Counted from the first letter of the stretch, positions 16,524 through 26,103 are shown. The stretch: 64,000 nt of DNA from Methyloligella solikamskensis (GCF_042676065.1 NZ_JBHTJO010000001.1:1302001-1366000), one strand, 5' to 3'. The notes: generated from the sequence alone by a model not told the origin. Numbers and translations: made by a program.

Positions 16524-17462
16524 ATGGACCAGATCGCGCCCTCCGCCTCCAGCCAAGCTCAAAGCCTGACGCTGAGCGACGGGCGGCGGATGGGGTATGC
16601 CGAGTTCGGCGACGCGGACGGTCTTCCCGTCCTTGCCCTGCACGGCACGCCGGGTTCCCGGCTCACCTTCACCATCACCGATGACGAAGCGAAGGCCCGG
16701 GGTTTGCGCCTGATCGCGCCCGACCGGCCGGGCTATGGGCTGTCGGACTTCAAGAAATTTGCGAGCGTGATGGATTGGGTGCCCGATCTGCGGGCGCTCG
16801 CCGATGCGCTCGATCTGAAGGGATTTGCCGTGATGGGCGTGTCGGGCGGCGGGCCATATGCGGTGGCGGCCGCGGCGGGCATGCGGAAGCGGACGGCGTT
16901 CCTGGCGCTGGTCAGTCCGGTGGGGCCGGTCTACGCGATGGGGGATCGGCTCCGCTTGGGGGCTGCACACCGGCGCGTTTTCAGAGATCTGCCTTTCCGG
17001 CCTAAAATCTCCGCGGCCATCTTCTGGTCCATGCGCAGCATGGTCCGGCTTGCCCCGGGGCTCGCCTATCGCAGCTTGAAGAGAAGCGTGGGGCATGAGG
17101 ATCGCCGTATTCTGGAGCAAGATGATGTACGGGAATGCCTAATTGCCGCGCATCACGAAGGCTTGCGGGCCGATGTGCGCGGGGCCGTTCAGGACGTGCG
17201 TTTCTTCGGAACGGATTGGGGCGTCGACTTTACCAACGTCATCGCGCCGGCGGTTCTCTGGCAAGGCATGGAAGACCGGAAGGTGCCCCCGGCGGCGGCG
17301 GAATATCTGGCCGATCTGCTGCCGAATTGCCGGCTGGATGTGATGCCGAGCGCCGGACATTACTGGGTGTTCGATCATATCGGTGAGGTGCTGGATGCCA
17401 TCGAGGCATCGTTGAAAGCCGGTGCCGGGGTTGCGTATGACGGATCCGATGACGACCTTTGA
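16524..17462 (+). CDS. Alpha/beta hydrolase
   Basis: 312 residues with the complete fold: oxyanion block HGTPGSRLTF, PDRPGYGLSD, nucleophile elbow GVSGGGPYA with the catalytic Ser, and SAGHYWVFDH with the catalytic His near the C-terminus; the acid is likely in the QGMEDRKVP loop. A cap region (about 145-230) is basic. The substrate cannot be told. The next gene begins three bases after the stop, so they form an operon. Confidence 0.88.
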   Translation: MDQIAPSASSQAQSLTLSDGRRMGYAEFGDADGLPVLALHGTPGSRLTFTITDDEAKARGLRLIAPDRPGYGLSDFKKFASVMDWVPDLRALADALDLKGFAVMGVSGGGPYAVAAAAGMRKRTAFLALVSPVGPVYAMGDRLRLGAAHRRVFRDLPFRPKISAAIFWSMRSMVRLAPGLAYRSLKRSVGHEDRRILEQDDVRECLIAAHHEGLRADVRGAVQDVRFFGTDWGVDFTNVIAPAVLWQGMEDRKVPPAAAEYLADLLPNCRLDVMPSAGHYWVFDHIGEVLDAIEASLKAGAGVAYDGSDDDL

Positions 17463-17465
17463 GGG

Positions 17466-17879
17466 ATGAGTGCTGCCGGATTCACCCATTGCGCCCTGCA
17501 TGTTTGCGATCTTGATGAATCGATCGCGTTCTACGAGGATTATTGCGGGCTGAAATTTGTGCTCGAGCACGGGGACGGTCCTGGCCGAACGGTCTGGATG
17601 GCGAGCCCGGGCTCTGAGGACGATTTCGTGCTGGTGATGATGGGCGGCGGCGCGCGCCGGGAGCCCGACAGTAGCGACATGACCCATTACGGCTTTGCCG
17701 TCTCGGCCCGCGAGGATATCGATGCGATCGCGAAGCGGGCCGAACAGGAAGGCTGTCTCCACTGGGCGCCCAAGGAGTTCAAGCCGCCCACCGGCTATCT
17801 CTGCGCGGTGACGGACCCAACCGGTTACGTGATCGAGTTCAGCTACGGCCAGCCGCTGGGGCCGGGGGCCGAGGAGTAG
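17466..17879 (+). CDS. VOC (glyoxalase/bleomycin resistance) family protein
   Basis: 137 residues with two beta-alpha-beta-beta-beta modules. FTHCALHVCDLDESIAFYEDYCGLKF opens the first, and MTHYGFAVSAREDIDAIAKRAEQEG and VTDPTGYVIEFSYGQP form the second. The metal ligands are likely H8 in THCAL, the Glu in VIEFSY and the His in MTHYGF. VOC members include lactoylglutathione lyases and dioxygenases; which one is not clear. It is co-transcribed with the hydrolase upstream. Confidence 0.85.
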   Translation: MSAAGFTHCALHVCDLDESIAFYEDYCGLKFVLEHGDGPGRTVWMASPGSEDDFVLVMMGGGARREPDSSDMTHYGFAVSAREDIDAIAKRAEQEGCLHWAPKEFKPPTGYLCAVTDPTGYVIEFSYGQPLGPGAEE

Positions 17880-17929
17880 GCGGACTCAGATATTTTTCTG
17901 CCGAGATGCCGGCTCTAATGAAGGCTGTC

Positions 17930-18019
17930 ATTGCCCGGCTCGACCGGGCAATCCAGTAACCACCGCCTCCACGCTATGCGCTCAGATAGGGACTACTGGA
18001 TCCCTGCTTTCGCAGGGAT
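17930..18019. repeat. REP-type palindromic element (two hairpins)
   Basis: Two palindromes: ATTGCCCGG/CCGGGCAAT (17930-17952) and ATCCCTGC/GCAGGGAT (18000-18019), linked by about 45 bases. It belongs to the class of dispersed GC-rich palindromes read as 'IPAFAGMT' in one frame. Related hairpins occur at 30222-30244 and 57376-57483 in this window. Confidence 0.75.
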
Positions 18020-18057
18020 GACAGCTGAGTCTGGGGAGCCCAATGGAGCGGGCGGTG

Positions 18058-19020
18058 CTACTCCGCCGCCTCGCTCACATGCTCGATGCCGGCGAGATAG
18101 CGCTCCGCCTCCAGGGCGGCCATGCAGCCCATGCCGGCGGCAGTAACCGCTTGGCGGTAGGTCTCGTCGGTGACGTCGCCGGCGGCGAAGACGCCCGGGA
18201 TGTTGGTCGCCGTGGAATCCGGCGCCGTTTCGATATAGCCGCTCGTGCGCATCTTCAGCTGGCCCTCGAAGAGTTCGGTGGCCGGCTTGTGGCCGATGGC
18301 GATGAAGACACCGTCGACGGGCTGAAGGATGGTCTCGTCGGTGATGACGTTCTTCAGGCGCACGCCGGTGACGCCGCGCGGATCCTCCTCGCCCAGCACT
18401 TCGTCGAGCACCGTGTCCCAAATGACATCGACATTCGGATGATCGAACAGACGCTGCTGGAGGATCTTCTCCGCGCGCAGCTCGCCCCGGCGATGGACCA
18501 GGATCACCTGCTTGGCGAAGTTGGTGAGGAACAGCGCTTCCTCGACGGCGGTGTTGCCGCCACCGACCACGATGACAGTCTTGTCGCGGTAGAAGAAGCC
18601 GTCGCAAGTGGCGCAAGCCGACACGCCGAAGCCCTTGAAATGACTTTCGGACGGCAGGCCGAGCCAACGGGCCTGGGCGCCAGTGGCGATGATCAGGGAA
18701 TCGCAGGTGTATTCCTCACCGCCATCGCCTTTCAGGCGGAAGGGGCGCTGCTTCAGGTCCACCTCGGAGATGTGATCATTGATGATCTCCGTGCCGACAT
18801 GCTTCGCCTGCTCCTCCATCTGCTCCATGAGCCAGGGGCCCTGGATGACATCGGCGAAGCCGGGATAGTTCTCGACATCGGTGGTGATGGTCATCTGGCC
18901 GCCGGGCTGGATGCCTTGGATCAGGAGCGGCTCCAGCATGGCGCGGGAGGCGTAGATGGCGGCGGTATAGCCGGCGGGGCCGGACCCGATGATGATCACC
19001 TTGGCGTGGCGAGCGCTCAT
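18058..19020 (-). CDS. trxB: Thioredoxin-disulfide reductase
   Basis: 320 residues, normal for low-Mr TrxR. FAD site IIIGSGPAGYTAAIYA at the N-terminus, redox-active CATC in GVSACATCDGFFYRD, NADPH site VVVGGGNTAVEEALFL with the following HRRGELRAEK, and the C-terminal FAD block GVFAAGDVTDETYRQAV. It transfers electrons from NADPH to thioredoxin in the cytosol. The ATG at 19020 opens MSARHAKVIIIGSG. The frame runs on upstream but without family similarity. Confidence 0.97.
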   Translation of the reverse strand: MSARHAKVIIIGSGPAGYTAAIYASRAMLEPLLIQGIQPGGQMTITTDVENYPGFADVIQGPWLMEQMEEQAKHVGTEIINDHISEVDLKQRPFRLKGDGGEEYTCDSLIIATGAQARWLGLPSESHFKGFGVSACATCDGFFYRDKTVIVVGGGNTAVEEALFLTNFAKQVILVHRRGELRAEKILQQRLFDHPNVDVIWDTVLDEVLGEEDPRGVTGVRLKNVITDETILQPVDGVFIAIGHKPATELFEGQLKMRTSGYIETAPDSTATNIPGVFAAGDVTDETYRQAVTAAGMGCMAALEAERYLAGIEHVSEAAE

Positions 19021-19132
19021 GGAATGCCTCTCGAATAACTCGCGTCTCAGGCGCTTGGGATTGGAGGCAACAGGTAATCGCCGAAGCCCTTGGGCGCAAG
19101 GGCCTGACGGGGTTGTCCTCAGCCTCCCGGGT

Positions 19133-20128
19133 TCACACGCCCAGAGCCTCGCGGACCCTGGCAGCGACCTTGTCGGTGTCGCGGACGGGCGGATAGCTCC
19201 ACGTTTCCAGCGTCCCCTCGAAGATCCGGGTGATCCCATCTTCGCGCATCTTGAGGTGAAACCGGCCGAGGCGCTTCGACTTTCCCGGCAGGGCCTCGAC
19301 ATAGACCGGCTTTCCGGTGCCCGCGGCCTCGGTGACCATGTTGACGGAGTCCTCCGTGACGACGATGGCGTCGGCCGCGGCGAGGAAGGCGAGATAGGGG
19401 TTTTCGCCCTCGCCGTCATAGACGAAGGCCGGGACCTGATCGATCTCGTCCTTCAGCGCGGCGAAGGCATCCGGCGGTGTGCGGTAGGAGGGCGTCACGA
19501 GAAGAGAGCCGCCGAATTCCTTGGCGAGGCCCGACAGCTTGCGCCCCAAAGTCTGGCCTGTTTTGACGGGGAAGTCGAAGGCGTTGCTCTTGCCGCCGAG
19601 CAGCACGGCGATCCTCGGCTGGGGCAGGGAATCGAGCTTTTGGGCGAAGCGTTTGGCGGCGTCGGCGAGCTTTTCTTCCGTGACGGCGTGGAGGGAGCCA
19701 TGGGTCGGAATGACGTTCTGGCCCGTCACCCCGTCATGCTCTGGGATGGCCACCAGATCGAAGAGGCGCAAGGGTAGCTTCGGATCGTGGATGTGGACGG
19801 CGAAAGTGGCGCCGGAGGCGCGCTTCACGGCAAGCGCTATTGGCGCGCTGCGCTTGCCCACCGAGATGACGAGGCGGGGCCAGGCGCCGCTCAAGGGCGG
19901 GTCCAGCTCCGCTTCGCGCAGGAGCAGCGGGGCAGGCAGAAAGCGCTGTAACGACGGCGGAAGGGGCAGGCGAACCTGGCGGAGCTCATGAAGGCGGTAG
20001 GGCAGGCCGACCGCTTCGGCGAGAGCCAGGCCCTGGGCGCGGGTCCCGGCGGCGCCGTCCGTGATCACCCATGTCGCGGCGGGTGCGCTGCCGGCGGGAT
20101 CTTCGCTGAAATTTCCGGAATGGTTCAT
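19133..20128 (-). CDS. ELM1/GtrOC1 family protein (mitochondrial fission ELM1-like)
   Basis: 331 residues. WVITDGAAGTRAQGLALAEAVG at the N-terminus, VISVGKRSAPIAL, VHIHDPKLPLRLFDLVAIPEHDG and IAVLLGGKSNAF, then AADAIVVTEDSVNMVTEAAGTGKPVYV near the C-terminus are the family landmarks. The overall design resembles GT-B glycosyltransferases. Bacterial members are common in alphaproteobacteria, often near lipid or envelope genes; function is not established. The stop is 112 bases from the trxB start; the genes point the same way. Confidence 0.85.
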   Translation of the reverse strand: MNHSGNFSEDPAGSAPAATWVITDGAAGTRAQGLALAEAVGLPYRLHELRQVRLPLPPSLQRFLPAPLLLREAELDPPLSGAWPRLVISVGKRSAPIALAVKRASGATFAVHIHDPKLPLRLFDLVAIPEHDGVTGQNVIPTHGSLHAVTEEKLADAAKRFAQKLDSLPQPRIAVLLGGKSNAFDFPVKTGQTLGRKLSGLAKEFGGSLLVTPSYRTPPDAFAALKDEIDQVPAFVYDGEGENPYLAFLAAADAIVVTEDSVNMVTEAAGTGKPVYVEALPGKSKRLGRFHLKMREDGITRIFEGTLETWSYPPVRDTDKVAARVREALGV

Positions 20129-20253
20129 CGACGGCAGCTTTTCGTTTATTATCGTTTTGAGATCGATTATTTCGCCTCGCTGACCGGCATCCTAGCCTAT
20201 TTGGCTTCTAGCCGGGCTTACGGGGTATTTCCAGGGAGTCGTCCCAAGCTTTC

Positions 20254-20742
20254 ATGCGCGCTGCCCGCCTCGATCAGACCGATTGGCGGATCCTCCAGGT
20301 TCTTCAAGAAGACGGCCGGATCACCAATATCGAACTCGCCCGCAAGGTGGGCATTACAGCACCGCCATGCCTGCGCCGGGTCCGCGCGCTGGAGGAGGCG
20401 GGCATCATCGAGCGCTATATGGCGGTGCTCGATGGCAGCAAGCTCGGCTTCGACGTAACGGCGTTCGCCATGGTGAAGCTGCACAGCCAGGCGGAGGCCG
20501 ACCTCATCGCCTTCGAAGAGCGCGCGCTGCAATCGCCCGTCGTGCAGGAGTGTTCGATGCTGTCGGGGGAGATCGATTTCCTGCTGCGCTGCGTGGCGCC
20601 GGACCTCACGAGCTTTCAGTCCTTCATCATCCACGACCTGACGGCCGCGCCCAATGTGGAGAGCGTGAAGACCTCCTTGGTGATCCGTACGGCGAAGGAA
20701 GCCACGGGGCTGCCCTTGCAGCTTGCTGCGAAAGAGGCGTGA
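20254..20742 (+). CDS. Lrp/AsnC family transcriptional regulator
   Basis: 162 residues. The N-terminal winged helix-turn-helix is LDQTDWRILQVLQEDGRITNIELARKVGITAPPCLRRV (about 5-45), followed by GIIERYMAVLDGSKLG and the RAM ligand-binding sensor domain with VQECSMLSGEIDFLLRCVAPDL and ESVKTSLVIRT. Such regulators bind amino acids and control amino acid metabolism, often in octameric form. The start is supported by AGGGAG upstream. It is divergent from the ELM1 gene, and the target is unknown. Confidence 0.93.
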   Translation: MRAARLDQTDWRILQVLQEDGRITNIELARKVGITAPPCLRRVRALEEAGIIERYMAVLDGSKLGFDVTAFAMVKLHSQAEADLIAFEERALQSPVVQECSMLSGEIDFLLRCVAPDLTSFQSFIIHDLTAAPNVESVKTSLVIRTAKEATGLPLQLAAKEA

Positions 20743-20751
20743 GCCCGCGCT

Positions 20752-22095
20752 TCAGATTCCGACATTGGAATAGACGGCGAGATTGCGGAACGATTCCGCG
20801 CTCGAGGCGGCAAGGTCCGGGCCGATGGGCTTCGGCCCGTTCATGGCGCGGATGGCGCCGTCCTTGCTGCCCGAAATCATGTTGTCGGTGATAAGCGCGA
20901 AGCCGGCCTCGCCGTCGGCCGAGACGCCGATGCCGATATGGCAGTTGCGGATGAGATTGCCGGTCGCGGCGATGTCGCGCAGATAGCTGTACCAGCCGAA
21001 GAAGAGGCCGTAGCCGGGGGACCGCTCCACGACATTCCCGGTGACGGAGCAATCGGCCTCGGCCGCGATGCCGATGCCGCCGGAGCCGGTGCCCTTACGG
21101 AAGAAGAGGTTGCGGACGAGGTTGCCCTGGACCACGGCGAGGTGGCCGCCCTTGTTGAAGTTGGTGACCGAGATGCCGGAAGAGGCGGTATCGATAACGT
21201 TGTTTGCGATCACCGCGCCGTCGAAGGCGAACTCCACGAAGATGGCGGTCTCCCCGAGGCGCGAGCAGGAATTGCCGAGGATCTGGCAGTTCTTGCCGGT
21301 GTTGTCGCGCACGGCGGAATAGGCACAGTCGGCGATTCTGTTGTTGCTGACGACCACAGCGCCGGCTCGGAAGATATTGATACCATTGCCGTATTGGCCG
21401 CTGCCGCCGCTCTTCGCCTCGATTCGCTGTATTCGGTTGGCGTGAATGAGAGTGCCATCGTCGCCGGGCTCCGACCGCCAGACCTGGATGCCGTTATCGC
21501 CGCAATCTCGGACGGTGTTGTGAGCGATCTCGAGTCCAACCGCATCGTTGGAGAAGAGGCCTGTCTTGGCGATCTTGCCGATTTCGCAGAAGGCGATGCG
21601 GCCGCCGCAAGCCTGGAGGGCGATGCCGTTCTCGGCGCTGTTGAAGACGCGGCAATTGGCGATTTCGAGATGACGGGTCTCTTTGGCCTCGAACAGGGCT
21701 GCGTCCTGGGGAAGCGGCTGGTCGTCGCCGTCGAGGATCAGCCCGTTGAGGCTCACCCCGTCGGCGCCGTTCGCTTTCAGGATGAAGTCGGCGCCCGAGA
21801 GCTTGAGCACGGTGCGGCCGGGCACACCCTGGATGGCGATGCCCGAGGGAAGGTCGAGACCGCCGACGGCATAGATGCCGGCGGGCAGGGTGAGCACGGT
21901 ACCGCTGGAAGCGGCGTTCTGGATGGCGACCTGAAGGGTGGCGCTTTGGTCCAGCTCGCCGCCGGCAGGGACGATATCGAAGGTGCTCTGGGGTGCCGGT
22001 GCGTCGGAGGTATCCGCCGCAGTGGCGGCGCTTGCGCTCAAGGCAAGCCCGGCGCCGAAGCCTCCCAGCATCAGGTCGCGGCGATCAAGTGGCAT
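20752..22095 (-). CDS. TIGR03808-type twin-arginine-exported repeat protein (beta-helix)
   Basis: 447 residues. The N-terminus has a twin-arginine signal (PLDRRDLMLGGFGAGLAL) with cleavage near SAATAAD. The rest is a right-handed parallel beta-helix: tandem short repeats with N-R-I/V-x-x-C/S-x-x-G-I patterns (NCRVFNSAENGIALQ, HNTVRDCGDNGIQVW, NNRIADCAYSAVRDN, GNVVERSPGYGLFFG). The pectate-lyase-like fold suggests binding or cleavage of a polysaccharide. Export through Tat implies folding before transport. The family is typical of Hyphomicrobiales and has no assigned function. Confidence 0.85.
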   Translation of the reverse strand: MPLDRRDLMLGGFGAGLALSASAATAADTSDAPAPQSTFDIVPAGGELDQSATLQVAIQNAASSGTVLTLPAGIYAVGGLDLPSGIAIQGVPGRTVLKLSGADFILKANGADGVSLNGLILDGDDQPLPQDAALFEAKETRHLEIANCRVFNSAENGIALQACGGRIAFCEIGKIAKTGLFSNDAVGLEIAHNTVRDCGDNGIQVWRSEPGDDGTLIHANRIQRIEAKSGGSGQYGNGINIFRAGAVVVSNNRIADCAYSAVRDNTGKNCQILGNSCSRLGETAIFVEFAFDGAVIANNVIDTASSGISVTNFNKGGHLAVVQGNLVRNLFFRKGTGSGGIGIAAEADCSVTGNVVERSPGYGLFFGWYSYLRDIAATGNLIRNCHIGIGVSADGEAGFALITDNMISGSKDGAIRAMNGPKPIGPDLAASSAESFRNLAVYSNVGI

Positions 22096-22107
22096 GGTCC
22101 TGTCCTT

Positions 22108-22767
22108 CTAGGCGGCGTGGCTTGCGGGCACCGCATGGTGCGCGGCGAGACGGGGCCGATGGAGCACCTCGCGCAACAGCGTATCCGCGCCGCGTGCGAT
22201 CTCAGCGTCGTCAAGATAACCGCCATCGCCTGAGGCGGGCGGAATATGAACGAACAGCACTAACGGCCTGTGGGCCTGCTTCGCCGCCCAATTGAGCGAC
22301 AGATAGTAGAGGGTGTTGCAGAGATATCGGCCGGCGCTCAAGGACGGCAGAGCCGGAATGCCCGCCTGGCGCAGCTCGCGGGCGAGGTGGGTCGTCGAAA
22401 GCCGCGTGTCGAGACGCGGCGTGCCGACGGTCAGGATCGCAGGGCTGTGGGGCAGGGCGTCGGCGGCATCTTCCAGCCGGCTCGCCTGGTTATAGGCGGA
22501 GCGTTCGATGCGGAATCCGTTGGCGCCGCGGCAGAGGCCAAAATGGACCACGATGTCGGGCTGCACAGTGTCCAGGAGGGCCGGGGCCTGATGATGCACA
22601 TGAGCCCACTCGGTGGGGAGAATGTGCTTGTGCAGGGCAAGCCCGGGGGTGTCGGCGAAGCCTTCCGCAAGCGTCTCGACGAGCGCAATGGAGGGGTTCT
22701 CCGGAGTCCCGGGGAACGGGCCGAAGCCTGTCAGCAGCAGAGATCGTTGTGCATCGGTTTCCGCCAT
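22108..22767 (-). CDS. Pyroglutamyl-peptidase I (C15 family)
   Basis: 219 residues from MAETDAQRS. LLLTGFGPFPGTPENPS is the family N-terminus; the catalytic Glu lies in the IERSAYN segment, the Cys in SAGRYLCNTLYYLSL and the His in VLFVHIPP. The enzyme removes N-terminal pyroglutamate from peptides in the cytoplasm. All three catalytic positions are kept. The frame is open six codons further (TTG at 22785). It lies 12 bases from the start of the beta-helix gene on the same strand, upstream of it. Confidence 0.88.
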   Translation of the reverse strand: MAETDAQRSLLLTGFGPFPGTPENPSIALVETLAEGFADTPGLALHKHILPTEWAHVHHQAPALLDTVQPDIVVHFGLCRGANGFRIERSAYNQASRLEDAADALPHSPAILTVGTPRLDTRLSTTHLARELRQAGIPALPSLSAGRYLCNTLYYLSLNWAAKQAHRPLVLFVHIPPASGDGGYLDDAEIARGADTLLREVLHRPRLAAHHAVPASHAA

Positions 22768-22819
22768 GGGCGCAGAATAGGCCAAAGGCGAGGGGCGCGA
22801 GAAGCGGTTTTGGCGCGTC

Positions 22820-23851
22820 TCAGCTTTTGGGCTGATCGCTCTTCACCTCATCGCCCGCGCTGGCCAATTCGCTAAGCTGGGTGGCGGCGGAGACAGCGCT
22901 CATCTCGCCGGCGCGGACCTTGTCCTCCATCTCGCTCCATTGGCGGGCGGCTTTTCGACCGCCCTTGAAGGCGGCCAGCAGGCGCTGCTCGAATAGCTCG
23001 CGCATCCAGGTGACGGCCTGCTCGCCGCGCCGCTTGGCGAGTTCGCCCGTCTCTTTCAGCTTGGCGTGACGCTCCTGGATCTTCACCCAGAGCTTGTCGA
23101 GCCCCTTGTTCTCCTGGGCGGAGAGGGTGAGCACGGACGGCGACCAGCCGGGATTGCCGGCGGCCAGGATGTGCAGCCCGGCGCGGTATTCCTGGGCCGC
23201 CTTCTCGGCGTGCTCGACATTGGGGCCGTCGGCCTTGTTGACGGCTATGATGTCGGCGAGCTCCAGCAGGCCGCGCTTGATGCCCTGCAGCTCATCGCCC
23301 GCGCCGGGAATGGCAACGACGACGAAGACATCGACCATCTTGGAGACGGTGGTCTCGGACTGGCCGACGCCGACGGTCTCCACGATCACCACGTCGAAGC
23401 CGGCGGCTTCGGCCACGGCCATGGTCTCCCGGGTCGTCTTGGTGACGCCGCCGAGACTGCCGCCGGTCGGCGAAGGGCGGATATAGGCGTTCTCCTCGGA
23501 CGCTAGCCGACCCATGCGGGTCTTGTCGCCGAGGATCGAGCCGCCGCTGCGTGTCGAGGTAGGGTCGACGGCGAGGACCGCGACCTTGTGGCCGGCCTCG
23601 ATGAGGTTCACGCCGAACTGGTCGATGAGGGTGGATTTGCCGGCGCCCGGCACGCCGGAGATGCCGATGCGAAAGGCGCGGCCCGTCTTGGGCAGGAGCT
23701 TTTCGAGAAGCTCTTGGGAGCGGAGCTGGTCGTCGGGCTTCACGCTCTCGATCAGGGTGATGGCGCGGGCGAGGCCGACCCGGTCGCCGCTCGTCACCTT
23801 CTCGGCGAGCTCGTCGACGGTGGGGGCGGGCCTTTTCTTCTGAGCAGTCAC
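22820..23851 (-). CDS. meaB: Methylmalonyl-CoA mutase-associated GTPase MeaB
   Basis: 343 residues from a GTG start. P-loop GISGVPGAGKSTLID, switch region DPTSTRSGGSILGDKTRM, the base-binding loop VNKADG and EVGVGQSE-type switch II (here VETVGVGQSE). MeaB is the G3E-type chaperone that guards adenosylcobalamin mutases and gates cofactor loading. It is the last gene of the mutase cluster, 92 bases after mutB, so it protects the mutase encoded just upstream. Confidence 0.95.
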   Translation of the reverse strand: MTAQKKRPAPTVDELAEKVTSGDRVGLARAITLIESVKPDDQLRSQELLEKLLPKTGRAFRIGISGVPGAGKSTLIDQFGVNLIEAGHKVAVLAVDPTSTRSGGSILGDKTRMGRLASEENAYIRPSPTGGSLGGVTKTTRETMAVAEAAGFDVVIVETVGVGQSETTVSKMVDVFVVVAIPGAGDELQGIKRGLLELADIIAVNKADGPNVEHAEKAAQEYRAGLHILAAGNPGWSPSVLTLSAQENKGLDKLWVKIQERHAKLKETGELAKRRGEQAVTWMRELFEQRLLAAFKGGRKAARQWSEMEDKVRAGEMSAVSAATQLSELASAGDEVKSDQPKS

Positions 23852-23943
23852 GAATCCATCCCTGGCTGGCGCATGGCTACCCTACCGGCCAAACGGCGGA
23901 CGGCAAGCGGTCGATGCGCCTTAGGCGATCTATTGAAGAGCCT

Positions 23944-26103
23944 CTATTCGGCGGCCTGCTGGGGCTCGGCCTCGCCGTCCTTCAGCTTGGCGACGAGGTC
24001 CATGGCCGCCTCGGCGATGGGGGTGCCGGGACCGAAGATGGCCTTGGCGCCCGCCTCGTAGAGCTCGTCGTAATCCTGAGGCGGGATGACGCCGCCGACG
24101 ACGATCATGATGTCGTCGCGGCCGAGCTCTTCCAGGGCCTCGCGCAAGGCCGGCACCAGGGTCAGATGGCCAGCGGTCAGCGACGAGACACCGATGATGT
24201 GGACGTCGTTCTCCACCGCCTGACGGGCGGCCTCTTCCGGGGTCTGGAAGAGGGGGCCGATATCCACGTCAAAGCCCAGATCGGCAAAGGCGGATGCGAT
24301 GACCTTCTGGCCGCGGTCATGGCCGTCCTGGCCCATCTTGGCGACGAGGATGCGAGGCCGGCGACCCTGCTCGGCCTCGAACTCGTCCATCAGCTCCGCA
24401 AGCTTTTCGGCGTTTCCATCCATGGTGCCAACTTCCGCCTTGTAGACGCCGGTCACGGCGGTGATCTCCGCGCGGTGACGGCCATAGACCTTCTCCAGTG
24501 CCTCGGAGATCTCGCCCACCGTCGCCATGGCGCGGGCGGCCTCGACGGCGCCTTCGAGAAGATTGCCCTTGCCAGTTTCGGCGTATTTCGTGAGCTGGTC
24601 GAGGGCCGATTGCACCTTCTCCTCGTCGCGCTCTGCGCGAAGCTTCTTGAGCTTTTCGAGCTGCTGCTCGCGGACCGACCGGTTGTCGATCTTGAGCAGA
24701 CGAAGGTCCTCCTCGCGGGACGGTTTGTATTTGTTCACGCCGACGATGGTCTGGCGGCGGGAATCGATGCGGCCTTGGGTGGCGGTCGCGGCCTGTTCGA
24801 TGCGGCGCTTCGGCAGCCCCGCCTCGATAGCCTTGGCCATGCCGCCCATCTCCTCGATCTCCTCGATATGGGCCATGGCCTTTGCGGCGAGATCGTGTGT
24901 CAGGCGCTCGACATAATAGCTGCCGCCCCAGGGATCGATCACGTCGATGGTGCCGGATTCCTGCTGCAGCATGAGCTGGGTATTGCGGGCGATGCGGGCG
25001 GAAAAGTCCGTCGGCAGGGCCAGGGCTTCGTCCAGGCCGTTGGTGTGGAGCGACTGGGTATGGCCTTGGGTGGCGGCCATGGCCTCGATGCAGGTGCGGA
25101 TGACGTTGTTGTAGACGTCTTGCGCCGCCAGGCTCCAGCCAGAGGTCTGGCAGTGGGTGCGGAGCGCCAGGGACTTCTCGTTCTTCGGATTGAACTGGCT
25201 CATGAGCTTCGCCCAGAGAATGCGGCCTGCGCGCATCTTGGCGATCTCCATGAAGTAGTTCATGCCGATGGCCCAGAAGAAGGAGAGCCGCGGGGCGAAC
25301 GCGTCGACGTCCAGCCCGGTTTCGATGCCCGTGCGGACATATTCGATGCCGTCGGCGAGGGTGTAGCCGAGCTCCAGGTCGGCCGTCGCGCCGGCCTCCT
25401 GCATGTGATAGCCGGAGATCGAGATGGAGTTAAATTTCGGCATGTTCTGGCTGGTATAGGCGAAGATGTCAGCCACGATGCGCATGCTCGGTCCGGGCGG
25501 GTAGATATAGGTGTTCCGGACCATGAACTCCTTCAGGATGTCGTTCTGGATGGTGCCCGAGAGTTTCTCGTGGGACACCCCTTGCTCCTCGCCCGCGACG
25601 ATGAAGAGGGCGAGCACAGGCAGCACCGCGCCGTTCATGGTCATGGAGACGGAGACCTGATCCAGCGGGATGCGGTCGAACAGGACGCGCATGTCGTAGA
25701 TGGAGTCGATAGCCACGCCCGCCATGCCGACATCGCCGGGCACGCGGGGGTGATCGGAATCATAGCCGCGATGGGTGGCGAGATCGAAGGCGACGGAGAC
25801 GCCCTGCTGGCCGCCGGCGAGGTTGCGCCGGTAGAAGGCGTTGGATTCTTCGGCCGTCGAGTAGCCGGCATATTGGCGGACGGTCCAGGGGCGCTGGACA
25901 TACATGGTCGGGTAGGGACCGCGTAAGTAAGGCTTGATGCCCGGATAGGTATGCAGGAAGTCGAGGCCTTCGCGCGCCTCATCCGTATAGACGGGGGCGA
26001 CGTCGATGCCTTCCGGTGTGGTCCAGGCTTCTGTGGCTTGCGCGCTGGCTGCGTGGCCTGCGTCGGCAAACTCGATCTCGGTGAAATTCGGGATCCCGGT
26101 CAT
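23944..26103 (-). CDS. mutB: Methylmalonyl-CoA mutase, large (alpha) subunit
   Basis: 719 residues. The TIM barrel carries TMYVQRPWTVRQYAGYSTAE, VSVAFDLATHRGYDSDH and VSVSMTMNGAVLPVLA. The C-terminal cobalamin domain has the base-off motif DGHDRG (in AKMGQDGHDRGQKVIA) and VSSLTAGHLTLVPAL. The enzyme interconverts (R)-methylmalonyl-CoA and succinyl-CoA, feeding propionyl-CoA carbon to the TCA cycle. Its ATG directly follows the TAG of the membrane protein gene upstream (no spacer), with GAGAGG inside that gene as ribosome site, so translation is coupled. Confidence 0.97.
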   Translation of the reverse strand: MTGIPNFTEIEFADAGHAASAQATEAWTTPEGIDVAPVYTDEAREGLDFLHTYPGIKPYLRGPYPTMYVQRPWTVRQYAGYSTAEESNAFYRRNLAGGQQGVSVAFDLATHRGYDSDHPRVPGDVGMAGVAIDSIYDMRVLFDRIPLDQVSVSMTMNGAVLPVLALFIVAGEEQGVSHEKLSGTIQNDILKEFMVRNTYIYPPGPSMRIVADIFAYTSQNMPKFNSISISGYHMQEAGATADLELGYTLADGIEYVRTGIETGLDVDAFAPRLSFFWAIGMNYFMEIAKMRAGRILWAKLMSQFNPKNEKSLALRTHCQTSGWSLAAQDVYNNVIRTCIEAMAATQGHTQSLHTNGLDEALALPTDFSARIARNTQLMLQQESGTIDVIDPWGGSYYVERLTHDLAAKAMAHIEEIEEMGGMAKAIEAGLPKRRIEQAATATQGRIDSRRQTIVGVNKYKPSREEDLRLLKIDNRSVREQQLEKLKKLRAERDEEKVQSALDQLTKYAETGKGNLLEGAVEAARAMATVGEISEALEKVYGRHRAEITAVTGVYKAEVGTMDGNAEKLAELMDEFEAEQGRRPRILVAKMGQDGHDRGQKVIASAFADLGFDVDIGPLFQTPEEAARQAVENDVHIIGVSSLTAGHLTLVPALREALEELGRDDIMIVVGGVIPPQDYDELYEAGAKAIFGPGTPIAEAAMDLVAKLKDGEAEPQQAAE

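Noticed and set aside
20938..22233. Long plus-strand open frame opposite the beta-helix gene
   Set aside because: Composition is that of an antisense shadow; the minus-strand gene has a twin-arginine signal and clear repeats.
23914..25926. Long open frame (670 codons) on the plus strand opposite mutB
   Set aside because: It is the mirror of a GC-rich true gene; its product is His/Gly/Asp-rich with no domain, and mutB on the other strand is certain.
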